Part shown: positions 47,882-60,000 of the stretch, piece after piece
Numbering within the stretch: the first letter of the stretch is position 1
Layout of the letters: each line of letters begins with the position of its first letter
Source of the DNA: Pleodorina starrii
Lineage: Eukaryota; Chlorophyta; Chlorophyceae; Chlamydomonadales; Volvocaceae
DNA: 64,000 bases
Direction: 5' to 3'
NCBI GenBank assembly: GCA_030267565.1
Contig: BRXU01000011.1
Location: 486,501-550,500, forward strand
Notes under the pieces: model-generated
Database searches by the model: none
What the model was told of the DNA's origin: nothing
The model's input: only the letters and a program-made list of their open reading frames with translations
Program-made: the position numbers and the translations under genes

Positions 47882-50318
47882 CGGAAAACTGAGCACCACG
47901 ACGGCTTACTAATTGCCATCTGCCCGCGTGCCCGGCATTCAACTCTTCAACAATTTTTGTAGGATTTTTAACAACCTATTTATTTATTTTATTTGAATTG
48001 TAATCGTCTGCTTTGGTGCCATCGCAGCTACGCTGTTACTTCATCGGTACCGTTACGGAGCTACCGGACTCAGTTGAACCACGACGGGCACCGACGCCCG
48101 TGAAGAAAATTAAACATATACTAAATATATCCTTTAGCTATACATGTTTTATCTCCTTGTGATAATGCATATTATATTTATCAAGAATGGATATGAGGTT
48201 TTTTTCTAAGGCTGTGTTCACATGTGAGCGAAACCGGGTGGATTCGTGCGAAGCCGACCTTGGAGCTCCTCTGTTATTAATTAATTAGATTGTTGCGAAA
48301 CCGGTTCGAATCCCAATCAGGGCCTGCGGGGGCCGAATGGGAAGGCAGGATAGAGGCAATCGGAAATAATTAATTAATTACAGAGGAGCTGGATAACAGC
48401 TACAAAGTGCGATCGCACGACTCTGTGAGTCTAATGTTCAAGAGAACATCTAGACCAGGCCACTAACCAATTCACCGGCGAAATCGCCTCATTGGATTGG
48501 GATGCCATGCTGGGAAATGAATGTCTTCAACTACGTGTGCCAATTCCGATTCCCTGAAACAAATCGGTACCCATGCTAGCGAAGGGGGAGGCAAAAGGGA
48601 ATCGGAGTCAAGGCAAAACCTCCCCTGCTCTGGGACCGGCCTAAAGAGGAAAGCACACGTATCATGCACCTATCCACGCACGTACGAGAGGAACAAAAAT
48701 ACAATGGAGTTTTACAAGATGTCGCACAACCAACCAACCAGACCAAACCCTAGCCTACTTGTTCTGTCCAACATATCATTCATTGTGTGTTTCCGGCAAT
48801 GAACAGATGATTTGTCCAGATCCATTCCGTGAAAGGAACGGATGGTTTGACTGAACCATATACCAACCCCGCAAAGGCAATCGGAGCCACATCGCCGGGC
48901 AGATCACATGCCAGCGCTACAGCGCTACACGCTGCGGTCGTCAGCCCGTTACCACAGCGTTGTGTGACCCTTGTCACCGCTTCCGCAAATCAGGCGGCTG
49001 CGGATCACCGCTCTCCGCGCTCCGGTGCAAGCCAGGTTCCTTTCCTGTTCCGTCCTTTCGGAGGGCAGCCGGTGGGGCGAGGTGCTGTATCTGGCACTCC
49101 AACGACCGTCGTTCTGTCCGTCCTACCGCCGCGGCCATTGGTCAGGTGCCGCACGTGATTTGACGCAAAACTGGCAAAGCCCTGTCCTCCTCGCCTGGGT
49201 TGAGCGCTGATGCAGCGGCCTTGGCTGGACTATGATGTAGCTGCTCCCCTGGGTACGTACAAAAAGTCCACGGTTTTATTCATCTGGGGCAGCTTTTGAA
49301 TTCAGCCCCCCTGCTATTAGCCCGGAAGCCCGGAAGTCCACCGATTGATGATCGCGGCAAACTAGAGCTAGCGGGGCATTTGCGCACACAAGGGCACACA
49401 GGTGGAAGCGTCGAATCCGTTTGTTCATACGGTAAGAGCTTGGGCTGAGCAGCAGAGCGGCGGACGCCTGCATATGCGTACCGCAATGCCTGCGACCGTG
49501 CGACTTGCAGAGCCGTGTAAATGGCATGTTGCGGCAATGAGCTTCCAGAGATCCAGACGGTTTGGTCCGCGGCTGCCAGGACAGCTCCTGACAGCTCTCA
49601 CCTAGCGACTGGGCCCTAGACAAAGCGTAACCAGGTTTCGGAGAGAGCCAATCGGAAGCTGTCAAGGTAGATCACACATGAGAGGTTCCGTGAAGACTCA
49701 AGGTGGGGTCCGTGACGACCGACAACAGTGGCACCAGGTGGCACTTAACAGTACTTATTGTGCATTCGCGCGGAAACGCTGTCCCCACTCGGCAACGCTG
49801 TCCCCAAACATCGCAAAAGACAATCTGACACTGACTAACAAACCAACCAATAACAACCAACCAACAACCGTAACCAAGTGCCGATAAAATCATGCTACAG
49901 CGAGCTGCGAGTGCGTCAGCTCTATGCTCGCAATCCTCCAGGCCACGACATAACCTGTTATGCCAATGCCATGCTGTAAACGTCATGCTGTCAAACGCAC
50001 CCCTGCTAATCAAGGAATTGGCCAAGAATCTGCAGTAGATTGACTGCTCTTCATTCCGGATGCCGAAAGTAATGATTTCTCAACGTCTAAGCTACGTGAA
50101 AGCCTAACAATTTCCATAATTTTGATTTCAAAACCGCTGTCATCCATAGTCATCCATAGAATTCACAAGATTCCATCAGTCTGTGTGGCGCCGAATGCGA
50201 TGGGCGCGCTCGCCAGCAATATGCACCGACAACAATGCAATCCAAACTTGTTCTGCACTATGGCGCTAGTTACTACACACGGTTGTACCGTTTATTCATG
50301 CGCGGTGATGAACGATCT
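47882..50318. other. Spacer between pherophorin 1 and 2
   Basis: It contains distal upstream sequence of pherophorin 1, the duplication junction near 48908 and the 3' flank of pherophorin 2, with one indel specific to each unit. No gene is seen; the open frames here have no splice context or domain. Confidence 0.55.
48264..48390. repeat. 24-nt inverted repeat present only in unit A
   Basis: Arms 48264-48287 and 48367-48390 (AGCTCCTCTG plus an AATTAATTA stretch) pair at 23 of 24 positions and enclose about 80 bp that is shared with unit B. Unit B (around 53926-53990) lacks both arms. Confidence 0.75.
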
Positions 50319-53300
50319 CTACGGCCTCGGGACATTCAATGTCGTCGGGTAGATCGGGCAGCAGTTCTTTTTCTCGTTGAAGAGACTCAGCTGACTGCAA
50401 GCAGGATCGTGAAAAGGAAAAAAGGGGGGGCGTGTAAGACGTTGAGCAAGAATACGCGGAGCATGCAGGCCCCACATCAACTTCACCACGCCGCACGCAC
50501 GCACGGTTAATCCGACAGTCTCCAGCCATCCCCCTCACCCACATACACAAAAGAGCTGACGCCCTTCAACGCTTACCATGCGCCCCCAATGCAGAACTCA
50601 AGCACTGGAACGTTGAGCTCCAGGCAAATGCTAGCACCAACGGCCTGCTCCAGGTTCCAGTCCAGCGGGGTTACTGCGGGGAAATAGGACGGCGCGGTTA
50701 CGAAGATGAGGCCGACTCATGTGTAGCAGCCCATCCCCCGATGATGAAGTCAGGCACGAAGGGAGAAACGCTGCATGTAGAGCGTTTGTGCCTTTTAGTG
50801 CAACAACAATGTTTGTGTGCGCCCACCTTTCAGCGTGTTAGTTCCGTTCTTGCCCCAGTTCGGCGATATCCAGCGCGGGTTGCCGCCATTGGGCGACAAG
50901 AAGATACCGGTGATGTTGCGCCGCCGCTGGTCGTTGGCATTGATCTCGACCTTTTCAAGCACCGCGGCGCCGCAGGAGTTCTGCGGCAACGGGTGGGGCA
51001 CGGCATGACGGGTGGGGACGGGGTTGCGACAGCTGAGATAGAGGTCCCTCTCGTGTCATCCAAGACGCAATTAGATGCAAAATGTCTGTCCACAGGCACC
51101 TGGCCAAAAAAGAAGCCAAGCCAGCAAACAGAAGGCTACCAGTCAGCCGGTCAGTTACCGGCCTTTATTCGGCCAGGATATTTATTTCAGGGGATCGCCG
51201 CGCCTGCCCGTGTGTGGGTACCGCGCACGGCCACTGAAGCCGCGAGCCCCCAACAGGATTCCGGTTACAAGGAGCAGCGGCACTGGCGCTTAATTCTTAC
51301 CGGCACCAAGTATTCCATGACGGGGACCTGCGCAATGTGGAAGCAATAGCTGTTGGTGCCCGACCGTCGGCCCGGCCAGGTCGAGATTCCAGTCTCCGCG
51401 TAGAACGGCGTGATGGCCTTCTGGGTGTCGCAGCTGCGCAAGAGACGCACAGCGGCAGCGACAAATAAAGCAGCTGATTTTACAGATGCCATATGCTTCA
51501 TGACAAGGTCTAACAACGAATGAGAGAAGAACCGATCATATGGCAGACGAAGTCACTCTACATTCTGGTACTCCACATTCTGTCCGAGGGGCAGCAGGCA
51601 AGGTCCTTCCAAGCCAAAGCTTTCCCCGACTTTCCCATAAACTGGAACGTTTGAAAACGCACCACACGATTAGTGGCACTGCGACGGCTACGCGAAGAAC
51701 TTGTGAGAACCCAGAACCCAGAACTTGTGAGAGCCTCCTGACCTTACCTGCAGTTTGGGAAGATCTTAGGCACCGGTGCGCAGGCCTTCCGTGCCGACAA
51801 CGCGAAGCAGCCATCCTCCTGTTCCACCGAGACGGTAACTTTGGAGTCCAAGGGGCAGTACTCAGACACGAGGGAGTTGACCATGTACTCGACGACGTAA
51901 TCAAAGCTGCTGGAGACCAGCTCGGAGACAGCTGAGGAGGCGAAGACGCCGCAGACGGTGGCGGTATTGTCCGTGCAGAGGCCCGGGTCAGCAACAAAAT
52001 CCGAGGACATGGTGATGTTGAGGTTGGCGGTAATGGTCGTAAAGTTCGAAACGAGCATGGACTGGATTCGTGAGCAAGTTGCAAAGCTGAGGGTCAGTGG
52101 CGGGAAGGAGAAGCTGGGCTGCAACTTGACAGTGACACACTGGGTGCAAGGCGGCGAAGCGGGCGGTGGAGGGGGTAAGGGGGGAGGCGGCGGGGGAGGG
52201 GGCGGTGGGGGCGGGGAGGGAGGCGGCGGGGAAGGCGGCGGGGGAGGGGGCGGTGGGGGCGGTGGGGGCGGGGAAGGAGGCGGCGGGGAAGGCGGCGAGG
52301 GGGAGGGGGGGTTTGGGGGCCGCGGAGAGGGTGGTGGCTTGGGGGTTTGGACGATGGAGGTGGGGCAGCAAGAGCCCGCAGTGCTGTTGATGGTGTTGAA
52401 GAGCGCGATCTGGCAGACGCCTGGCGGCAGGCTGTCGACTGGAGGCACGCACAGCTCCTCGAGGTTATCGCAACCGACGCCGTTGAGACCCGCCTTGAGG
52501 GTGATGCAGATTTCAGAGTTGTTGTTGCTGAGACCCATTCCCAGGTTGGTGAGCTTCAGAATGTACTTGGAGGTACCGTCGGCCATTTCGTACTTGTAGT
52601 AGTTGGGCGCAGTCGCGGGCGCCACGCCGTTGATGGTGGCCCTCACCGATGCGCCCTGCTTCGCCAGACAGCCCTTGTTGACATCGATCTGAACGAATTT
52701 CAGTGTCATCGGGAAAAAGGGACATGATATGTTTAGGCAAAGCTTGGATTTCCGTGTTCAGATTTGAAGGTTCATCTACAGACGCACCGTATTACTCACG
52801 TAGGCACCGTAAACAAAGAGTGATTTGTTCGTAAATGCAGCATTTGATGAGCTGGATATATGTTCATATTTTTGAATCTCTTTCTCCTTTCACGTGAAAA
52901 TACGTCGCGTTTGCGCCTTGGCAGGAAGCGCGACAACGCGAACAACGTGAGCGAACAGAGATAGCTAGGTCTAAAAGGAAGCTTACCTCGATTTTCTTCA
53001 GATCGACGTTACAGCAGGTCCGGTTGCCGCCCGTGCAAGGCGTCTTAAGTACGACTGTGAAGCAGTATTCGCCGTTGCCCTTGAAGGTCACCCAGGGGGC
53101 GATGGTGTAGGGCGACGGGTGCGTGGTATTTCGGAGACATTGGCAGTATGGGAATCTAGGGTCAGTCGCGGCTAGCGTTTCAAGCACGTCGCCTTCGGGG
53201 TCGTCTTGGGCCCTCGCGGCGGGCACCCTGCGCGTGCGGAAGAGCGGCAGGTCCGGCAATCAACCGACTGGCTTAGAGACGCAAACAGTGCTTTCAGAAA

Positions 53301-53451
53301 ATGGATGATGATAAAGAACGTTCACAGAGCTCTGACCTAGCCGAGTGACGAGAAGGTTGAGGAAGCTTACGCGCTCGGCTACTCACCTTGTTGCCGCGAC
53401 GAGGAGAACGACTGAGCACCCTAGCAGCAACAACCTCTTTGAAAACGACAT
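50319..53451 (-). CDS. Pherophorin 2 (tandem duplicate of pherophorin 1)
   Basis: Same seven-exon structure: 53451-53387, 53227-52987, 52688-51748, 51433-51301, 50980-50827, 50673-50577 and 50394-50319; 568 residues. Exons 2, 3, 4, 5, 6 and 7 have the same lengths as in pherophorin 1; exon 1 is one codon shorter because the doubled ATG is single. Signal peptide, N-domain, SPPPP rod and C-domain are all intact, so the copy appears functional. Of the protein differences from copy 1, most lie in one stretch of the C-domain (for example FASSAVSELVSSSFDYVVEY). Others are Gln to Pro in the rod, Arg to Lys after CVTV, Arg to His after YCF, and Glu to Asp in exon 6. The protein is expected in the extracellular matrix. 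Confidence 0.93.
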
Positions 53452-53503
53452 GGTGTTCGATTGTAGCTGTAAGGTTCGACAAAAGTATGCCCCGAGCTAC
53501 GGA

Positions 53504-53540
53504 ATTTATACTCGACGGACTGCAGGATCCAAAATTTTGG
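53504..53540 (-). promoter_or_regulatory. Pherophorin 2 core promoter: CCAAAATTTTGG element and TATA box
   Basis: On the minus strand the palindrome (53540-53529) precedes TATAAAT (53510-53504), then the ATG at 53451. The TATA sequence differs from copy 1 (TATATATAT) but keeps its position. Confidence 0.6.
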
Positions 53541-56500
53541 CGGAAAACTGAGCACCACGACGGCTTACTAATTGCCATCTGCCGCTCTGCCCGGCATTCA
53601 ACTCTCCAACCATTTTTTTTAATTATTTTAACACCCTAATAATTTTATTTATTTAATTGTATTCGTCTGCTTTGGTGCCATTGCAGCTACGCTGTTACTT
53701 AGTCGGTATCGTTACGGAGCTACCGGACTCAGTTGAACCACGACGGGCACCGACGTCCGTGAAGAAGATTAAAAATATACTTAATTAATGCATCCTTCAG
53801 CTATACATGTTTTATCCTCTTGTGATGAAATGCATGTTATATGTATCAAGAATGGATATGAGGTGTTTTTGCTCAGGCTGTGTTCACATGTGAGCGAAAC
53901 CGGGTGGATTCGTGCGAAGCCGACCTTGGGTTGCTGCGAAACCGGTTCGAATCCCAATCCGGGTCTGCGGGGGCCGATTGGGGAGGCAGGATAGAGGCAG
54001 TCGGAGCCACATCGCCGGGCTCTACACCAGGGCGTTTCGACTGCAACAAGGCGCGGGCGACTCGCCAGACTTTGCCCTGCCTTCGCACAGCTAGTCGCAA
54101 CTGCTGCCAGTCGGACATGCTAAGAAGCAAGTCCATGCTTCTTTAGCTGGGGGTTTCTTGGCCCAAATGGGCGCCGGTCGTTCTCGCGCGCCCTTAACCG
54201 CCACGTAGCAGTCACCCAAACCGAGTTGCGCGCCAATTGAACGTCCTGTTCAGGCCAAGGTTGTTGCGAATACTTTCCCGCAAACTGGATAACGTCGCAA
54301 TAGAATCCAACTGCGATGGATAGATCGCGATGACCCACGTTCCCAATAAGCCCTTCCCACGTTCCCAGTAAGCCTGCAGGCTACTGTTGAAGCCCCCTTC
54401 GGAAGTGTTGCGCCACACTGTGCTCAACGGCGCTGAAATCACTCATTAGTGTTGTCCCTCGAAACGACCAAACTCAAAAGGCGCCATTTATTTGTTAATT
54501 CCCTGGTTGCATGTTTACCGCCGGCCTTGGCCTACAGTGGCCGCTCCCTACCGCTCGGTCCCTAAGTGTCCCCGTCAAGTCACGTCGAGGAGCACCGGAT
54601 AGGGCCGGATCGAAGCCTCACAGGGCCACTCGCCACTAGCCGGAATTCCGCCGGATGACTCGTCCGGAAAGCCTTGTTGCACACACGCACACACACACGG
54701 ATGGGGCCATCTACAGTGTCCGGGACTTGGACCCGTGTTCGTATCTTATTTTTGGGCTTTCTTTCCTGTGGATGAAAGGGGCCCGTTTCGGCCCGTTTCG
54801 CTCGTTGGCTGGTGGACGAACGGCGCCTCCGGCGCTCCGGGCTCTCCGGGGCCGTCATTCGTTCCGTCAAAATTTGAAAGCCAGCCGGAATGCTGTAAAC
54901 TGTATTCTATGCTTCGAGGTACTGCCCGGTATTGAGTGCCTGCCAGAAGTGACAGCTGTGGCGGCCGGCGGCAGCAGCATCTCGGCCAGAGGGCGCGCTC
55001 CACGAGGTTCCCCCACGGCGCAGCGGCGACATTCGTTACCGCCTACCGGCGCCATACGGCGGTGAATCGCCCAATCCACATCCCGAGCATACGGTACCTT
55101 TGCCGGAACAGCGATCATGCTGCAGCCCCCCCCCTACACGGTCGCGGCCCCTCCCCAATACCGTAATGAAGCGTCCAGTTACGCGGCCTGTCCGTGACCC
55201 GGCAAGAGACGCTTTGCCGACGCAACGACAACGAATGGCAGATGCCTAACCCCCCCGCAGTCGCAGCGTTCGTCGGCAGCCCACCTTCTTGGGTCCGGGT
55301 GACAGAAGCCGCTGCAGCAAAGTGAAGGACACAGGCCCCGGCCCGCTTCGGCGCGGGCACGGGCCCCGGCACGGACCCGAGCCAGCAGAGGAATCATTCG
55401 TCCAGCCAGGCGAACGGGTTGCTTTCCGGTCCATTTCTTTCGTTTGGCTGGTGGACGAACACCGGCCTTCGGCCGACGTCTTGTTCATCCGGCCAGATGA
55501 ACGTGCCTTCGGTCGTTCGTTCAAAACGGCCCGGAGGGCCGGCAAGCGACAAACCCCCATTGGTCGACAACCGCCTAAGTCATCGGACAGCCCATCCAGA
55601 AGTGGTGGCAACGTGGCATCTAGGGCATACGCCCCCAAACACACCGCCCTGGTAACCCCCACATCCACATGCCCCTAACTAATGGGATGTTTCCCAGAGG
55701 CGGGACCTCATCAATCGTCAGTAGGCATCAACCTACGTCTGTCCGTTCTTCCAAAAAAGCGGGGAACCGGGGATCGGGATCGTGGAAAGGGTCGCAACAA
55801 AGAGGAGAGGGCCCCAGCCTGCACTGCAGGCAAGCCCCCTCATTAACAACCAGTGCGTGGACTGCGTGCGCCGCCGGACAAGACTCAGTAGCCGGTGTAA
55901 ACTGCATTTCGGTGACCAACTCGTCGGACAGGTCCTTCAGCACTGTTGGTCCGCCCCAACGGCAACACGAATGGTCAGACCCACCCACCCACCCACTTTG
56001 CCGTAAAGTACGGCATGCCGTAAACCTCTTATCTTTTCCCAAAATCCTATAAAGCAGACTCTGGATACGTTTGTCAAGCTCTTTCGTTTTGAAGCGTGGG
56101 GTATAATAGTGCGCTTCCCAACCCATCTCTTGACTGAGGGTGTGACAAGAAAATTCGCCACCTGTGTGCATTCCGTTAGCCACCTGGGCCAACCACGCCA
56201 ACGCATCAACGCAAGGGCAGAAACACTGTCTGTAACTGTATGCGCGGCGATTGGGGTTTGCAGCTATACCGTTGCACGTGTAGATGACTGTACGGCGTAA
56301 CTGTCTACGACACCGCTGTGTTTGCGCCACGTCAGCCCCTATCAATAAGTATCAACTGAAGCCGACCGTGTGTCGTTGGGTGGCGTCGGGTGTGACCTAC
56401 CGTCACGACAGCTACCACTTCCGCAAGTCCCCATCGTATGTCATAAGCGAAATACCGATGTGGCGGAGATGCTGCAAATGTTCGCTTAGGGTTCAAGTCG

Positions 56501-56771
56501 TGCAAGTCGTGTGTGCCCAATTTGTACGCAAGGACGTGAAGCTTGACCTTTACAATTGCACGAAATTGCGCAATACACTGCAATTCATACACGATCAGAC
56601 AGACAACGCTGAGCCGGAAGAACTGCATAAAGGCGTCTTCCCAGTTAACCACCAACCAATAATTAAAAACGCTGCCAAATAATTTGAACGCTGCGTGTGC
56701 GTTAATTTCTCTGGGCAATGATGACATAACATTAACTCGTTCACGGATGCAACATGGATGCAAAACAATCG

Positions 56772-56794
56772 CATTCGCATTCGCATTCGCATCG
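56772..56794. repeat. (GCATTC)n hexanucleotide array
   Basis: About four copies of GCATTC. On the minus strand it reads as alternating Asn-Ala, which is what makes the overlapping open frame look protein-like. Confidence 0.85.
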
Positions 56795-56950
56795 CTGTTC
56801 GAATTGTTGTTTACGGTCGAGCAGTTAGAATTAGAATCCATGTCATTTTGCCTAATAAACCCCCTGCCAATTGCGCTAATCCGGAAGGATGCAAGTGCCA
56901 TAGCATGGAAATTTTCCATCCATGGCTATGCTACTTAGTCAGAGCTGGAG

Positions 56951-56955
56951 TTACA
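56951..56955 (-). terminator. TGTAA polyadenylation signal of pherophorin 3
   Basis: A minus-strand TGTAA lies 106 nt after the stop at 57061, giving an unusually short 3' UTR for this group. Confidence 0.45.
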
Positions 56956-57060
56956 TCCAGCTGCATGCGCCAACCAACCTATGACAATCCCTGAACTCCG
57001 CTACCAACAAAGATTAGCAATTGACACGATGTTCGAATGTATCAAAAGGCAGCTCTGCTA

Positions 57061-60000
57061 CTACAGGACTGATAATGTCGCCGGGTAGGTTGGGCAGCAA
57101 TTGTTCTTCTGGTTGAACAGGCTCACGTGGCTGCGAGCAAGGACAGAGGCGGGAACGGGGGCCACGACGCATGTGAGATGTGCGGGAAAGCCCAACCCAG
57201 AAGCACATCGAGATGCCAACGCAGGCGCTACTAGCCCCTAGTGCTCCCTCATTGCAACTCTCGCATCCCACTAGCCCTACCCGACCAGCACAGCGCGAGG
57301 GAAACGCGACGCGAAAGCATAATACGACGCACCGCGAAGGCAGCATACACACAACTCACCAAGCGAACCCGCCCATGCAGAACTGATTCAGTGGGACTGT
57401 GAGCTCCAGGCAGATGGTCGCATCGACGGCCCTTGTCATGTTCCATCCCAGCGGTGTGACTGTGAAAGTGGGTGAGGACGGCGTGGGCGCAGTAACAATC
57501 AGCAGCAACAACGGCAACATCGACCCACAGTAGGTTTCCAACATCAGCGGGTGTGTCCGGGATCCTGCGTGGCTGACACGCCTGCATGCTAGGCCATTCC
57601 ACGTGTCGTACTGCGCACATGATGTCGTGACAGGTCATCCCAACCCCATTGACCGGTGATGCTTCGCAAATCCAGCATCCAGCCCGCAGCGCTGCCCTCG
57701 GCAATTAAAGAGGATGCAGCATCCCACCTTTCAGCGTGTTGGTCGAGTTCTTGCCCCAGGTCGGCGATATCCAGCGCGGGTTGCCGCCATTGGGCGACAA
57801 GAAGATACCCGTGATGTTGCGCCGCCGCTTCTCGTTGGCATAAATCTCGACCTTGTCCAGCACCGCGGCGCCGCAGGAGTTCTGTGCCAGCGGGTGGCCG
57901 GTGGGCGGGGATGCCAAGTGATGAGTGTTGTTACATGCTTGCACGCTGTTGGGGAGTGTCCTTGCCGCTGCACGGGGTCATCCTTTAACGCTGCAAGGTG
58001 CGCAGCGAGCGTTCGTCCTCCAGAGGTAGTTAAGTAGAGGTTCGGTGGGGATGCTGGGGTAGAGGTTCGGTGGGAATGCTGGGGTAGAGGTTCGGTGGGA
58101 ATGCTGGGGTAGAGGTTCGGTGGGGATGCTGGGATCTTATCGCCTCACCGGGACTTTGTAGTAATCCACGGGGAGCTGCGCGATCTTGAAGCAGTAGTTG
58201 GTGGTGGTTGGATCGCGGCCGGGCTGCTGGGTGATGGCCGTCTCCACGTAAAATGGCATGATGCCCTTCCGCAGGTTGCAGCTGCAAGGAGGGAGGGAGG
58301 GTTGGGCCGATGCGCGCCATTCGAAATTAAGTGGACTCGAAAGTGGAGCACCGTCGTGGTGAAATAAGTGACACCAATTTATTAGACACATCAGCACGTT
58401 TGTTTTTGAGGACCTCGGAAGACAACGAGTGAAGGGACAAGAATGGTCGCCTTGTCGTTGTGCAAACCCTACCGACTTCAACGCGACGCGAACTGAAGGC
58501 AACGCGACGCGAATAGAAGGCGCTCCCCAACTGCTTCCCGCGCTCGTGAAAGCCAAAATTGCGGATTGCGGTCCCCGGCAGTAGATAGCATCCATACATG
58601 GAAACGCAAGCCCTCTTTGAACCAGTAACAGTAGCCCAAGTCCCTTACCTGCAGCCTGGGAAGGGCTCGAAAGTGCAGTCGGGGATCGGAGACGTGATGT
58701 GGAAGCAGTTGGTGTCGACCAGTTCGACGGTAACGACGGCTCCGAGGTTAAGCGCGCAGAGCTCGATGTTGAGGTCCGTGACGATCAGATCCACGACGTA
58801 TTGGAAGCCGGCGGAAACTGCGTCCATATGGGGCGGGGTGGCGAAGGTGCCACACACAGTGATGAACGAGTCCGTGCAGGTCGACCCGAAATCGGAGAAG
58901 ATGGTCAAGCCGAAGGAGTTGGCAATGGTTGTGAAGTTGGCGACGAGCATGTCGTTAACTCGCTGACAGGTGGCAGCGCTGAAGGTGACACGGGGGAAGA
59001 TGTTTGGAGCCTGGCTGAGGACCATTTTGATGCACTCGGTGCAAGGCAGCTCCGGTGTAGGAGGCGGCGGTGGGGGCGGAGGAGGAGGCGGGGAGGGAGG
59101 CGGTGGTGGTGGAGGCGGGGGCGGCGGCGGAGGCGGCGACGGCGGTGGAGGGGAGGGGGGGCGCGGCGACGGCGGGGGCTTGGGCGCTGGGGACGGAGGC
59201 GGCGGCTTGGGGATTTGGGTGGTGGTAACGGGGCAGCACGAGCTGGAGTTGCTGTTGAGGGTGTTGAAGAACGCGGCTTGGCAGGTGCCGGGCGGGGAGC
59301 TGTCGGTGGGCGGAACGCACAGCTCCTCGAGGGTATCGCAGCCGACATCGTTGAGGCCGGCCTTCAGGCTCAGGCAAATTTCGGAGTTGTTGTTGCTGAG
59401 GCCCATTCCCAGGTTGGTGAGCTTCAGAATGTACTTGAGGGTGCCGTCTGCCATTTCGTAGTTGTAAAAGTTGGGCGCAGTCGTGGGCGCCACGCCGTCA
59501 ATGGTGGCCTTCACCGATGCGCCCTGCTTCGCCAGGCAGCCCTTGTTGACATCAATCTGCAAAATCACAGTAGGAAAAGGTAGCGACGCCACTTCTAGTA
59601 CAGAATTTACGGGCTGGATAGAACGGGCTGGATGAAACAATGACAGAACGAAGCAAACGCTGCTTAGGTTTTCCAACTATCACGATAGAATCAAATGCAT
59701 GGCCAGGTAGCCTGGAAAAAACAATTGTACAATGATTCCTGCGATTGGGCTTGGTTCCAGTTTGGGCGGGAACGGCGGGAAGCCTGCCCTACCGCGGGAT
59801 CGCACCAACGATAGTCCGTCATTTACCAGCCCAGTTCACCTCAATTTTCTTGAGGTCGACATCACAGCAAGTCCGGTTGAGGCCAACGCAAGGCTTAAGT
59901 ACAAGCTTGAAGCAGTACGTGTTGTTGCCCTTGAAGGTCACTGTGTTCGCAAAGCTGTAAGGCGATGGGAACGTAGGAAGCCGCCGGCAGGCACAGTAAG

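Larger units (their letters stand above)
43795..54019. repeat. Tandem segmental duplication: unit A about 43795-48907, unit B about 48908-54019
   Basis: Two head-to-tail copies of roughly 5 kb each carry one pherophorin gene with flanks. Both begin near CTACAGCGCTACACGCTGCG (43793 and 48918) and end near CGGAGCCACATCGCCGGGC (48881-48899 and 54001-54019). Unit B has about 490 bp (48957-49447) that unit A lacks; unit A has about 510 bp (48365-48874) that unit B lacks. Elsewhere, including introns, they are nearly identical, so the duplication is recent or homogenised. Confidence 0.85.
53541..57060. other. Intergenic between pherophorin 2 and 3
   Basis: The duplication unit ends near 54019; beyond it the sequence is unique. 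It contains GC-rich hairpin-forming blocks with a repeated TCGTTGGCTGGTGGACGAAC sequence (54802-54821, 55440-55460) and a GCATTC hexamer array (about 56772-56794). Open frames at 55728-56345 and 56332-56919 (minus) have no domain, no splice signals and low-complexity content, and I do not call them genes. Confidence 0.5.

Noticed and set aside
48302..48316. tRNA B-box-like GGTTCGAATCC at about 48303 and 53944
   Set aside because: The flanking bases cannot form a T-stem or acceptor stem, and no anticodon arm or A-box is present, so it is neither a tRNA nor a convincing tRNA-derived SINE.
56332..56919. 195-codon minus-strand frame between pherophorin 2 and 3
   Set aside because: Its most striking part is an Asn-Ala alternation produced by a GCATTC microsatellite. 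There is no domain, no splice context and AT-rich codons unlike neighbouring genes.
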